Shown here in pieces: positions 37,942 to 48,992 of a stretch of DNA of 64,000 nt (positions within the stretch are counted from its first letter, which is position 1; each line of letters opens with the position of its first letter). The notes under the pieces are model-generated. The model did no database searches. It was given only the letters and a program-made list of their open reading frames with translations, and had not been told where the DNA came from. The translations under genes were made by a program, and so were the position numbers. The stretch lies in the NCBI GenBank assembly GCA_020080175.1, contig JAGHQL010000035.1, positions 1 through 64,000 of the forward strand, written 5' to 3'. Origin of the DNA: Glutinoglossum americanum. Lineage: Eukaryota; Ascomycota; Geoglossomycetes; Geoglossales; Geoglossaceae.

Positions 37942-38581
37942 TGTTCTTTTTGTCTTTTTTGGTTTCAACGAATACCATACTTCCTTTAGCCGCTCTTTTC
38001 TATCCGGAGTTGGTGAAGCGGAGTAAGTTCAGATTTGGAGTTTTCCTTCCCTTTCTTGGTCTGGGGGCGTTTGTTTTGCAAAGTCGAGCATCTGAATGGA
38101 TAGGAGACAGTGGATAGGATGCGGGTGAAAAGAAAGAAAAGTAGAAGGGTATCTGGTTTTCCGGCGTTTTTTTCTGGGTTTGGGAGCGGGTATAGATGAA
38201 CTACTATGAGTCTTTTATGGGACTTCCGAGGGAAGGAGAGGGTGAGAGACTGGAGATGTAATCAACAACTTTGAGATGAGAAATCCTGGAACCAACTGCT
38301 CAACACACTACTGAAATAAAGAATGCCTGGCTTATTTATCAGAAGCAACCTTGTTGCTGCTGCCGCTGCTGTTGTTGTTGCCTTGTAGTTTCGAAAATCC
38401 TGGAGCGATCTTTGGTCTACTAAACAAGTGGAGTACTCACTTTTCTATACACCAAATATATAAGTCGTGACATGAAACTTTTTCGTAAACTCGCTGGAGT
38501 GTTCTGCCGATGCTTCTGTTGTTGTGATCCCAACATCACCCGACTTTTCAAAACCAAAACTGCCATCTGGTTATTATATTT
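37942..38581. other. Convergent 3' intergenic region
   Basis: These 640 bp lie between the stop codons of the BRCT and DUF2235 genes. A TGC/TGT trinucleotide tract lies near 38351-38385. No gene is supported. Confidence 0.6.
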
Positions 38582-40686
38582 TTATTGGCTTTTACTCGGT
38601 CTGTCCTGCTTCTTCCGAACCGCACTCTCCTTAACAAGATACTCCCCCGCGAGGTCTCTCTTATCCCCCACAGCGACCCATTTACCCATACCATACTTCT
38701 CCGGCGCGACCCTTACCCCCATCCCCCCACCACCTATAATCAGATTCACAGGCCTATACTTCGGATCCGCCTCAATCCTCCTCAACACTGAATTGTGGAT
38801 TTTCACATCGTCTGGGATATCCCTGACCTCACCCCTGGGTAAGGGGAAACGGATGGGCTTCCACGATCCGTCGGGTTGGAGGTCCATTCGTTTGAAGGGT
38901 AGATATTCCATTAAGCGCCAGGTGATGACGGATCCGACTGGGAGGCCGCCCCCGAAGGAAAGGCAGTCATGAATTTTGCCTTTTGTGGCGGCTTCGAGGA
39001 GGGCGTATTTGAAGCTCGAGGTAGGGCCTTGTGGGATGGTGTTTGTCCCGTTTATCTCAACGCTTTGCTGTGGTCCGAGTGAACTGGAGATCCGTATCTG
39101 GGGCATGACGGCATCACTGAGATTTATTGTGCTGGATACATCGAGTTCGTCGTCCCAACAGTTCATGTCTCTCATCTTATCCTCATCAAAGTCCAACCCA
39201 GCTCTCCTGGCCTCCCGAACCATCCATACCAAGGGAGGGTGGCTTAGCGGCATCTCATTATTAGCCATATCCCACCCTCCGCCAATGTCAGCATGACCGC
39301 CTGGAAACCAGAGTTCTTCGATGTCTTGCTCGCCGTCATCGGACTCGCCATCGTCGTTGAGTGCTTCCCGCCGCGGAAAATCTATAGAAAGGTCCGACAC
39401 GCTTAAGTTGGATGATGACTCGTGTGTTGAGATGGGGTTCTCTACAGGAGGACGAATGCGAGACCGCGAGCGAGCGCGATATCGCATCGAGGCGGCTTCG
39501 AGGTCAGAGTCGTATCCATCATCAGTATGGCCTCGCGTGGGCTGGACAGAGTCATTGTCGAAAGTGACATGCTCTTGCCTTGCAGTCCCAGAGATCGGAA
39601 TTGCTAAGTGGCCTTCTTTCTCCGTAACTCTGCTCTGGCGACGCGGACGGTGAAAGTCGCCATGGCCATGACCTAGATGATAGTCGTGGTGTGTACGAGT
39701 TGCAACGGCCTGAGTGTTCCGGTGACCTTGTGAAATAAGGTCTTGCCTGAACTTAGCTCTTCTCTCATCGATGGCCACGGCATGCCTGATAACCTTGGCC
39801 GTGCTGCGAGCCGTGTACGGAAATTTGCTGCGTTGCATCCAGGCAGCTTCGAATCTGGGAACGCTGTTGACTGTATCGAAGAGCCCCAGGAGCTGGATTC
39901 GGCCTACAGGGCGTGTGAATGTCTCTCTGAACGCTTTCATGAAGTGGAAGAGCTCCTTTTTCTCTTGATGCTTTTTGTCCCCACCATGTCTCTGTTGCCA
40001 TCGTGAGAAAGTCTTCCAAGCAAATGTTACCATTTCCTCATTTCCTTGGGTGACCAATCCCACGTAATCGAGCATCTCTGCAAGGAACCGGGCAGTATAA
40101 GCGCCACGGCTAAATCCAAAAAAATAGATCTCATCGCCAGGCGAGTAGTAACGCATCAGAAATTTGTAGCCGCCTATGACATGATGATCAAATGAGGTAC
40201 CAACCGCAGAATCCTTAGCTTTCTGGCACCATGAGTTGACTCGTGCGGGAATGGATGTATGGGAGAGCGATGAGCTGGTGATGTATGTTCCAATTCCGGC
40301 TGCCGGATGTCAGCACAGCTTGTATTGGGGAAGATGTTGCCTCAATACTACACGTACGTTGATAGTAGTGATCTGAACAACACTATTAGTGCGCCCCTAA
40401 TGCTATAAATGCGCGAAAGCTCTCTCTACTTACACTGGTCGCCATTTGTTCGGTCTAGCATCCGAAAGATTTTTAGGATGTTGCTATCTCCACTATTGCC
40501 TTTGAATTTATTACCAGTTCCATCAAAACAGAGAATGAGTTTCTTTTGACGAGGGCCATCACTTCGAGTCGTTCCACGTTTTGCTTGCGTTCCTCCTTCA
40601 TGTTCTGGTTCAACTCCAACAACGAGGGGCACCCCCGATGAGCACGCCGCGGGGATCTCGAGGGAGCCGCGGCGTGCATTACTCAT
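38582..40686 (-). CDS. DUF2235 alpha/beta-hydrolase (Tle1-phospholipase-like)
   Basis: Three exons (40434-40686, 40358-40372, 38582-40299) encode 661 aa. The middle exon is only 15 nt and supplies HYYQ plus split codons, completing the conserved YHYYQPGIGTY. The family opening KKLILCFDGTGNKF is at residues 48-61. The nucleophile elbow FGFSRGAYTARF places Ser at 153, GLFDTVNSV gives a likely acid at Asp231, and WFPGGHADIGGGW gives His at 425. This is the DUF2235 fold shared with bacterial type VI phospholipase effectors (Tle1). Fungal members are usually intracellular and uncharacterised. A disordered, Arg- and Asp-rich insert lies between Asp231 and His425. The catalytic set looks complete, so a lipase or esterase activity is a reasonable inference. 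Confidence 0.9.
40358..40372 (-). other. 15-nt microexon of the DUF2235 gene
   Basis: It is flanked by a GTAAGT..TTCAG intron (40373-40433) and a GTACGT..GGCAG intron (40300-40357). It is required to build the conserved YHYYQPGIGTY motif in frame. Confidence 0.9.
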
Positions 40687-41353
40687 CTTCAGGAGCCTGA
40701 GGTGTAGTGTGATACGGAGTAACAGCCAAGCAACAAAAATATGGTCCCTTCCGGCCGATGGGACGGCCCATTTATGTCTCGAGACATCCCTTTCGTGTGA
40801 CTCGTATCAATCACACTGCATAACTGTATGCGAGGAGGAACTGAAAATCCTTGAAGATCATTCCCAATCATTGAACTGTGATCCCTCCTAGTGGGAGTAA
40901 AGACGGTTACGTTGAAATGAATTACAGAGTAGTCTGTACTTATACTCTGTACATACTTCGGTGCAGCCAATTCCCTTTACGGTATAATCCAGGAATGTCA
41001 CAATGACGGATCGGCTCGCTATCCGATATCCGTGCGGGGGTCTACACGGTAGTTACTTGTTGCGGTTCCGAATGCAGATGCATTCCCCGATCAGGCTGTC
41101 GAACTGCTCGTGTTGGGCCCTTGAGGTTGGCAGAGATTCCCCTCAAGGTATTGTGTCTATTGTTCTCCATCCTGTTGTGTTTGATTTTTGGCTTGGTAAT
41201 ATTTTCGCCAAGCTGTTGTTGGCCAACCTTAATCACGTCGCGTCTCTCGTGTATCTCTCAAAGTATTGAACCTCCAACGCCTGGCGTTATGTCTTTATCT
41301 GAACTACAGCTTTATAAGAGGTAATTTTCTGTCCAACCTGGTCTTCAGGAGAA
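40687..41353. promoter_or_regulatory. Divergent promoter, DUF2235 / ECO1
   Basis: This stretch lies between the two start codons. A perfect inverted repeat AACGCC-T-GGCGTT lies at 41276-41288, about 65 bp before the ECO1 start. No gene is supported. Confidence 0.5.
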
Positions 41354-42517
41354 ATGAAATTTGCTAAAGTGAACGGAAGAGGCACGATCAAAACATATTC
41401 GCGACAATCAAGACGCGTCCTAGACGACCATGAACCAGAGCTAGCGCTAAAACGAAGAAAACTCATGACGGACGAGGAAAGCAGAGCTAGCAGCCTTAAG
41501 GGAAACAAGCATGCCTCTCATTCGGTTCTTCCGCAAACAAAACCTACGGTAGTCACGTTAGGCGCACCGGAGTATGAAACACGCGACAATCCTCCATCGT
41601 CGCCAGCACGGGTTCCTTCGTTGGTATTCCAAAACCATAGGCCTATATTCTCCTTTCTCAGACGCCGACGTCCTCCAAATGGCCTTCCAAACCAAGAAAC
41701 TATTGCCGGGGGCGACGGCATACTCGTGAATATTACGAATAACGCTAACAGAGAGAGACCAACAAAAAAGAGAAAGCGCCTCACGCAGATGCAAATTGAC
41801 CTAGGCGGTGACACGCGGAAGACTTGCAAGATCTGTGGAATGGAATATATTCCCTCAAATGTGGATGACGTTACTCTACACAAGAAGTTCCATGATATGA
41901 ATGTGGGTGGTGTGGATCTGGGCAAGACCTTTGTAGGAGGAAATGGCAAAGTGATCTGGGAGTCGGCTACCGCCAAGGGCTCTGAAGATGGGGGTGAAAC
42001 CGGACTAGTTATGGTGGTTGATAGGAAGAGCTCGGTGACCGACAAAAACAGGGCAAAAAAAGTATTGGAAGTTGTCCGGAGGGAACTGTCGGCTGTTGCA
42101 ATCAGAGATGAGGACCTATGGGGCCAGGTTGCAAATGGCAACGAAAAAGGGGATCGCTTCAAGGTATACCTGTATATCAAGGGAGAGAAATGCGTCGGAT
42201 TATGCCTTGCAGAGAGGATATCAAAAGCGAAGCGGATAGTTGCCCGGACGGTTAGCGGCAGCAAAAGTTCGTCAGTATCAGTTAGCGATGTGTCCTTTGC
42301 TGCTGTGCTGGGCATATCTCGCATTTGGACATCGCAATCGTGTCGTCGTCAAGGTATCGCGCGCAGGTTACTGGAGTGTACAGCAAGTAGCTTTATATAC
42401 GGGATGAGTGTGTCAAAGACAATGATGGCATTTAGTCAGCCAACGGAGAGCGGTGGGGAATTGGCCGATAGATGGTTCGAAGGTATAAAAGACTGGGGAG
42501 TATATACAGAAGAATAA
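41354..42517 (+). CDS. ECO1: Cohesin acetyltransferase ECO1/CTF7
   Basis: A single exon encodes 387 aa. The N-terminal third is basic and disordered, with the PIFSFLRRRRP segment that precedes the zinc finger in fungal Eco1. The C2H2 finger uses Cys158, Cys161, His176 and His180, beginning CKICGMEY. The acetyltransferase domain follows, with AVLGISRIWTSQSCRRQGIA (acetyl-CoA loop R-x-x-G-x-A near 332-336) and FIYGMSVSKTMMAFSQPTES near the end. Eco1 acetylates cohesin Smc3 during S phase and so establishes sister-chromatid cohesion. The protein looks complete and ends with the usual ELADRWF block. Confidence 0.95.
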   Translation: MKFAKVNGRGTIKTYSRQSRRVLDDHEPELALKRRKLMTDEESRASSLKGNKHASHSVLPQTKPTVVTLGAPEYETRDNPPSSPARVPSLVFQNHRPIFSFLRRRRPPNGLPNQETIAGGDGILVNITNNANRERPTKKRKRLTQMQIDLGGDTRKTCKICGMEYIPSNVDDVTLHKKFHDMNVGGVDLGKTFVGGNGKVIWESATAKGSEDGGETGLVMVVDRKSSVTDKNRAKKVLEVVRRELSAVAIRDEDLWGQVANGNEKGDRFKVYLYIKGEKCVGLCLAERISKAKRIVARTVSGSKSSSVSVSDVSFAAVLGISRIWTSQSCRRQGIARRLLECTASSFIYGMSVSKTMMAFSQPTESGGELADRWFEGIKDWGVYTEE

Positions 42518-42737
42518 AAGAATCGCATAGTTTTATGAAGAAAAACGAGTACACTCGCCTAACTGGGTTAGACTCTTCCGGCTTAGGTGTTGTGATCTGA
42601 GATTACCTTGGCGAAACTCTCCACCAATGCACCCTGATGGCGGAGGCTTATTTTGATCTCAGATGGATTGACCACTCACTTCTGAAGGACAGATATTTCG
42701 CTAGGAATCATTCTTTGCTTTACCCGCCCTGGTCAAT

Positions 42738-44606
42738 ATGTCCCAAGATTTTGCGCCATCGAACCCATTCCGCCGAAGCATTCTATTATCAAGAGGTGGC
42801 ACAGAGAATAAGGATACAGGCAAGACAGGCCATGTAGCAAGTTTTCTGGATAGCACATCTCAGCTAGTTAGAAAAGAGGAGACACTGTTAGCTGAAGGTG
42901 ATCTCAATTCTGCTTTGTCTGATTTCGGTGGCTAGAAGCGCAAGTAATAATCGTCGTTAGATCCAAAATTCCCAGGAACAGATTCCAAAAAGAATCGGCT
43001 CAGTTCTCCGCCGACTGCTCCAGCTCGTGATAGCAGACTTTCTACATCCCCAAGGTCATACCAACCATTCACCTCCGATTCCGCCGATGCCTCACCGACC
43101 GACCCGTTCGATTCCGCGCCTGAGGATGACGATGAAGATATAGAGAAATCACTGGAAGATTTAGAGGAGGACCAACCTGACACTAGTATAACACCGTACT
43201 CACCACGTGAGGCAATTCCACCAAATCCCTTCCGGAAAGTCTTGGACGGCGCGGATGATCGAGGACGTCGACAGCCTTTAGACTACAACAAGGTGGCTCC
43301 GCCTCCCTCATCGGGGGAGCCGTCGAAGCATGGTCCTGCCAGAACGTCTCTCGATGTTGATGCCTTCAAACGGCTGATATTGACCGGCAGCACTGCTGGT
43401 AGCACCGCAGCATCGTCAGCCCCTGGCCTTACCTCCCCACAAGTACAAACGCTTCCCCAAGCCAGCCCTGCAGCTGATTGCGGAAACAGCACAGATACAT
43501 CCTCCATTTCTCGACAGTCAATTTTTGAGCCAACCTTGGATGCACAACTCGATACGCCTCGAACTTCGCACGAAATCTCCGCTTCGGACGAGGAACGTCA
43601 ACGATTGGTTCAGGACGGGTCGCTATCAAATCCTAGAAGGAAGAAGCCTCCGCCACCAAGGACTCGTCACGGAAAGCTTATCAAAGATAATGGTTATTCG
43701 CCCAGCCTCTCTTCGCTATCTCAGCCATCCCTAATTCCGGCAGACGCCGATGCCGCCACATCTGCCTCGTTAAAGCCTTCCACTAATCTTAACAAACCTC
43801 TACCGCCATCACCACAGACGAACACACCAGAATCAGAAATAGAAGGTTACGAAGATGCTGTAGACTTGGGCCCGACGGTTGAATCATCAAAGGTTCTGCA
43901 GGCTCACTTAAGGGTGACGCAGCACAAAACACCACCTGATCCCCCGGTTGCTCGACGGCGGAGCCAAAGGTCGAAGCTTTCTCAAGAGGACTTTACAGAC
44001 GAAGCAATACCACAGAATGAGGTTACGCCTAGAGGATCTTCACCGGATGGTTTTAGCACAATGGCCTCGTCGAGTAATAGGCCCCCCCCACCCCCACCTA
44101 TTAGGCGGACCCTTTCTGTTCGCTCCGCGTCAAATGTTCCAATTGTTTCCGCTATACCCCCAACCCCTCCCGCGACGTCAAATCCAACGGACCCCTTATC
44201 TGCGTTAAAATGGCAAAATGCTGCGCCGCCTCCTCCGCCTATCCGTTCACCATCAACTTCCTCTACTAAACGACCTCCTCGACGCTCATCTATACTTAGC
44301 GGCACCGTAACATCACCGCCTCTGTTAATGTCGGCGGCTATGCCTCCACCGCCGCCTCCACCAAGACAGAGGGGCTCGAGCAGGAGTAGTCTGGACAATC
44401 CGATGTCCAGCCTTCCTCCTGGTCGAACAAGTGGAGAATTCTGGTCGTCAAGCGGGGAGAGCGCGAGTAGAGAGTCGGGGGCATCACTAGGACGGGCGCC
44501 TGGTGTTACTGATGAAACGAATGAATTCAAGGCGAAGGATATCTTGGCTGATCTTTCAGCGTTACAGAAAGAAGTCGACGAACTACGAGGGAAGTACGAA
44601 AAATAG
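42738..44606 (+). CDS. Proline-rich protein with NPF motifs
   Basis: Two exons are my best model (42738-42897 and 42961-44606; 601 aa). I do not recognise a named family. The N-terminus MSQDFAPSNPFRR and an internal PPNPFRKVL contain NPF motifs, the known ligands of EH domains in endocytic adaptors. A block around LDVDAFKRLILTG looks conserved. The C-terminal half has several polyproline runs (such as RPPPPPPIRR and MPPPPPPPRQ), which fit SH3 or profilin binding. The last 30 residues, AKDILADLSALQKEVDELRG, predict a short coiled coil. An actin-patch or endocytosis scaffold is a fair inference. The intron is uncertain: donor 42898 gives 63 bp, while an alternative donor at 42928 would give only 33 bp. 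Confidence 0.72.
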
Positions 44607-45405
44607 GCTGGCAGTGGGCCAAACACGCAGTCAGTGGTTAGGGCCAGGAGGGTTCATGGGGCTTTGGGGCCACACGGGGAACAACCCATCTCTTTCGGTT
44701 CTTGTCTGGCGCAAATGGGATTATTTTGCTGCGCTGCTAGACAGCGATCTTTAGGACGACCAGGACTTCCGCTGTTTACTATTTGTTTTCCTGTTCCTCG
44801 AGGAATTTTTTTATAGGCTGCATCAATAGATTGGCAAGGGAGAGGTCGTTTCTTTCTAGCCTGGGATACTCGCCGTTAGGACGGAAAGGACTCTCTTGGG
44901 TTATATTACGAGGCTCTCGAACGGCGAGTCTGGGAGGCTGGGACCATTTGTATGTATGTACAAATGAGATATACCGGAAATATTCCGGGGAAGTAAAGTG
45001 ACTTTATGGGATAAGCACTTGTCGGTAATAGTTAAAATGTTTTAAGTTTAGATATTGAGAAAATGGGGAAATCTTTGATTTCATCTGCCAAGGCCGGTGC
45101 TTGAAACCACGACAACTCCGGCAATAGGATTAGTATATTGCCTTTTGTCATCCTCCAGATTCACTATCGGTGACTTTTCAGTTAAAGCTACTAGGAGTTC
45201 CTCATCAGCAGGAGCACTCACTAAACATCGTTGGCACATTGACAGCTTGGTTTTGAGCTTTCGGCTGCGTCCGGATACCCGGCCCCACCATGTCGTATTC
45301 AATGCGGTGGGCATAGTGAATTACTCGCTTCTATTCCTCTTCCTTCTGACTTCTTTGCTAGGAAGGATTGAGGGATTCACTTTTGAGGGGCGAAGAACGG
45401 CCAAC
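44607..45405. other. Intergenic region upstream of the DUF2434 gene
   Basis: The frame of the downstream gene stays open from 45097 and would add a hydrophobic stretch (NYSLLFLFLLTSLLG), but it lacks an ATG. I therefore treat this as leader or promoter. An ATG in good CACC context at 45290 opens only an 8-codon frame. Confidence 0.5.
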
Positions 45406-46941
45406 ATGCCTCTTGTGATACGAGAACTGATCCAATTTCCTGATGGTGTGAATTCAAGCGACGTTTTCATCAATGGGCTCCACTTCAATCGCACGACGCT
45501 GAGCCACTGGAACTACACTCTCTGGTCCAATGGCACGCTCTCTAACGAGTCTAATTGCTACCTTGTGTTCGATCAGTATAAACCGGTCCTGCTCTCTAAT
45601 GGCACCTTCCTCAACGCCACATCTTGTTATGCGCCGATCAACCATATCAAATCCCGCGCTATCCTTGGCCTAGTCTCAGCATGTCTCTTCGCTGCCAGTA
45701 TTGTGTTCACACTTATCAACCTACGGAAACTTGGAAGATTATACTTGCCCTCAGAGAAGAGGTTCCGAGCAGTGGGCAGGCGCTGGCAGTGGTATTGGTT
45801 GCTTGTGCTAGCCGCATTCGGCTGTATTAGTGGGTTCATGAGCATTGACGTGAATCGAGATTACCTGCCGAACGATGCTCTTATTTACCAGAGTTTCTCC
45901 TATCAGCTAATGATGCCAGCCTTGCTGGCGGCTGAGTGGGAAGCTGTAAGGCATTGGGGTTCGTGGAATGAGCGGCAGATTGTGGATGACGATCCAAATA
46001 AAGTTCCACGGGATGGAGTAAGAGAAAGGAAGGAGTTCTGGATGCCTTTGGTTTTTTACCTATTTTGTTTTATGGTAAGTATCTCTCCTTCGAAGGCATC
46101 ATGAGAGTTATTGATGCTGATGCCTGAACAGAATTTCTTTATGACTGTTCCTCGCTCCTGGACTCATATAAAATTACAACGGTCTTTATCCCAACAGGAG
46201 GGTGTTGCCAAGCCCACAGCAACAGATGCCCGCTTTAAGGCTGCTGCCTTTTTGGCCGTCTGCGCCTGGCTTGTCATTTGCTACTCAATCCAGCACTGCA
46301 CTCGTCATTATAAACCTCTGAACCGTGGCCTCTGGAAAAATATTAACGGATTTTTCCACTATGTGCCAATAAGATTCTTTATCCTCATTCCCCTCGCGGC
46401 TGTGCACATAGGCTATGCCATCCTATCGGCATTCGACTTCGACGTCAGCCCGCTGAAGTACGATAGTAACCCTGGGTGGATATACGGGCTTGGCTATCTC
46501 CCTACAATATTGGTAATCCTGGTAATGGAAATCTGGGGCTACATTAGCAGGAACGAAGATCTTAAGATCTTAGAACGGAGACGGGAGAAAGAACGAAAAA
46601 CAGACGCAGAATTGGGCATCAACAAGAAGCCTAGATGGTGGCGTAGTCAGCAAGACTGGTTAGCTGAGACACAGCAGCGTTCGAGGAATCCGACTCACGA
46701 AATTGGTGGCGGGAGAGCCACGCATATGCACGTTGAGAGAGGATTGGAAATGGGAACTATGACGGCCAAACCTAGTGTGACCCCTACTACTCGTACAAGC
46801 AGCTTCGTCTCCCCGGCAGCTATCCCGGTAGTCCAAGAGATGGGAGGAAGAGAGGCAGCCGTGGCCGACAACAAGGCGAATATCACTGGGAGCACGGGAA
46901 TCGCAACCCAAGGGAGGGTACGCAGTATGCTTGATATATAA
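45406..46941 (+). CDS. DUF2434 multi-pass membrane glycoprotein
   Basis: Two exons (45406-46074, 46132-46941; a 57-bp intron, GTAAGT..ACAG) encode 492 aa. The N-terminal extracytoplasmic segment reads INGLHFNRTTLSHWNYTLW and carries many N-glycosylation sequons (NRT, NYT, NGT, NES, NAT). About seven hydrophobic segments follow, separated by loops such as GRRWQWYW and AEWEAVRHWGSW. The second exon opens with NFFMTVPRSWTHI. The C-terminus is polar, with KKPRWWRSQQDW. This order matches the fungal-only DUF2434 family of unknown function, probably in the plasma or secretory membrane. The start at ATG 45406 was chosen by analogy with relatives, which begin only about 20 residues before the glycosylated segment. 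Confidence 0.85.
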
Positions 46942-47424
46942 CTCGGTCTTGTTTCCTAGGGCGGTCTAAGGCGGGGTGGCTTGTTATATCTGGAGTCTAT
47001 TGAATTTGGCGAGCGTGTATGACTACCATTATCGTCGCGGCTTTCTGAGAAAAATACACTTTTAGGGGATTCCTAGTTATCCCCTATGATTTAGGCTAGG
47101 ATTAGGTCAGGTTCAAGGGCTGGGGAGCAGCTTTTATACTATTAATTATTGTACACACTTAGGTACGGTTGGGTCGAGGAACATGATGACTTAATGAGTT
47201 TAAACGAACCTACTCGGCGGGGATGGTCTGGAATCGGATTATGGTCTCGCGTTGTATTACTGGAGCGGAGGCCTTCGATCTCTTCATGTGGCCGAAATAG
47301 TTTTTCCTTAGTTATGTTACTATAGTGCATAATAATTAGATTAGGTATCTAATCATGAAAGATGAACACTAGCCGCGTCCTCCACAGCTCCCCGAACGCC
47401 AAATTCGTTAAAAACCGCTGAAGC
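46942..47424. other. Convergent 3' intergenic region
   Basis: This is the space between the stop codons of the DUF2434 and MYST genes. No gene is supported. Confidence 0.6.
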
Positions 47425-48616
47425 CTACATTGTCAATTGACTCATATTCGTCTCCAGCTCGGAATAATCCACAAGGGCATCGGGGTCGACAGCAGGGTTG
47501 AGGTCGATGTCGTTAGTTATTGCCCACTCCCTGACTTTGGCTTTACTTGCGAGTACGGTTCCATCAACACGCTTCTTCAGGCTGAGGACGTTCATCTCCT
47601 TGAGCGCGATAACGACGTCTTCGGGGAGAAGATACGTGCTCTCTGAGATGGCCTCCACGGTGAATGTCTTTTTTGCTGGAGCGGAGAGAATATAGCGCGC
47701 CACGGTCGTACACCAGAACGAAAGGTATCCCTTTCTACCCAAGTCTGATAGCGCTGTTACGGTGACGACTTTCAGCCAACGTAGACACGTACAACTCTCG
47801 TAAGGAACACATACGCTTCTCCGGGCCGCCGAGCTTGCCTTCCCGCTTACTTAGCTCATAACTCACGCCCATGAGAATCTTCCCTAGACCTCGTCGCTGC
47901 CACGGAGGGAACACCAGTATACACGCAAGGTTATTGTTGTCCCAGCTCATTTTCTCTTTGGAGAAGAAGCCGATAACTTGGTGAGGGGAGGACTGCCCGG
48001 AACCAGGTTTCCGGGGGTAAGTAAAGACGAGAAGGTAGTAGAGAAAGGTGGAGACATCGTAGAAGACAGATTTGTTGTCAAGAAAGAGCTTTGCGAAGAG
48101 GGAGAGGTTTTGGCAGAAGAGCTGTTTATAGGGGGAGGCTTGGTTAGTAGGGCGACGTTTGGTGTGGTGGTTGGCTGGGTAGGACTTGATGTATTTACCT
48201 TTTGGTCGTCGCCATCGACCTCGTGCACTGAGTATGGCTCTTTGTCATAGATAAGTCTGCCAGCGGGTGCCATGTCCTTTAGTGGGCATAATTTCTAGAT
48301 TACTAAACTTTAGTCCATGTTTCCCAGCCACATAGTATGAAGCAGAGGGGAAACATACGACATGCACCATATACGGCATAATTTCTTTGGAGTATTTAAA
48401 ACACCACCTGCACACGTATAGTCGATCCGTTTCGGAGCAGTTGTTGTTGACCAGTTCCTCCGGGTAGAAAGACGGGTACCATGTCTTGAAGAGGATGTCT
48501 CCGAGAACGACATTTTGGATGGTCCGATCTCGAGGACTCTTTTTAGGACTTATATTCTCGCGTACTTTGGAGCTGATGTTGTTCTGGATTGGGGACGCCG
48601 CCCCTACGATGGGCAT
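47425..48616 (-). CDS. MYST-family histone acetyltransferase, SAS2-like
   Basis: Four exons (48359-48616, 48199-48294, 47815-48121, 47425-47753) encode 329 aa. The zinc finger CRWC..HVKLC uses Cys69, Cys72, His85 and Cys89 and is completed across the first intron. The MYST core follows: LSLFAKLFLDNKSVFYDV with the conserved autoacetylated Lys at 129, QVIGFFSKEKMSWDNNNLAC with the catalytic-site Cys185, the acetyl-CoA loop QRRGLGKILM, and GGPEKPLSDLGRKGY with general base Glu219. No chromodomain is present. The opening ILFKTWYPSFYPEELV and the short length fit the Sas2 branch rather than Esa1 or Sas3, which suggests H4K16 acetylation. That specificity is inferred. It is divergent from RPL28. 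Confidence 0.88.
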
Positions 48617-48992
48617 TGTAAATTGGTCGTTCCTCAATGGCGGTGCTCTACGTCAACGCGACGCGCAACGCGCATATATTAACGGACCGGCTATTTTTCC
48701 GTCATCGCGGCTCAAAGATCGTGATCGCACCCTAGCTAGTAGCAATAGAGTAGTATTAGCTATTTACCCAGAGAGGAGGGGATCCGGTGAATATCCCGAG
48801 TTCTTCGATGATTCCCATACTCTACTACTTAATCTCAAAACGCACCATCAAACTTATTTAACAATTACCTAGGGCAAGCCCTAGATAACCGAATCTTGGC
48901 ACGCACATCCGAAATCAAACAATTCAAGGTCGCCAAACCGAAAGCCTCATCACCGAAACGATCATTCACAGGCGTCCTCAACAACATACAGG
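48617..48992. promoter_or_regulatory. Divergent promoter, MYST gene / RPL28
   Basis: These 376 bp contain three ACGCG boxes at 48656-48660, 48661-48665 and 48668-48672. They are followed directly by an AT-rich TATATTA element at 48675-48681. ACGCG is the core of the MBF/MCB-type site of fungi. Confidence 0.6.

Noticed and set aside
45097-45405. N-terminal extension of the DUF2434 protein with a signal-like hydrophobic stretch
   Set aside because: The frame has no ATG before 45406, and relatives start close to the glycosylated segment. The CACC-ATG at 45290 is in another frame and closes after 8 codons.
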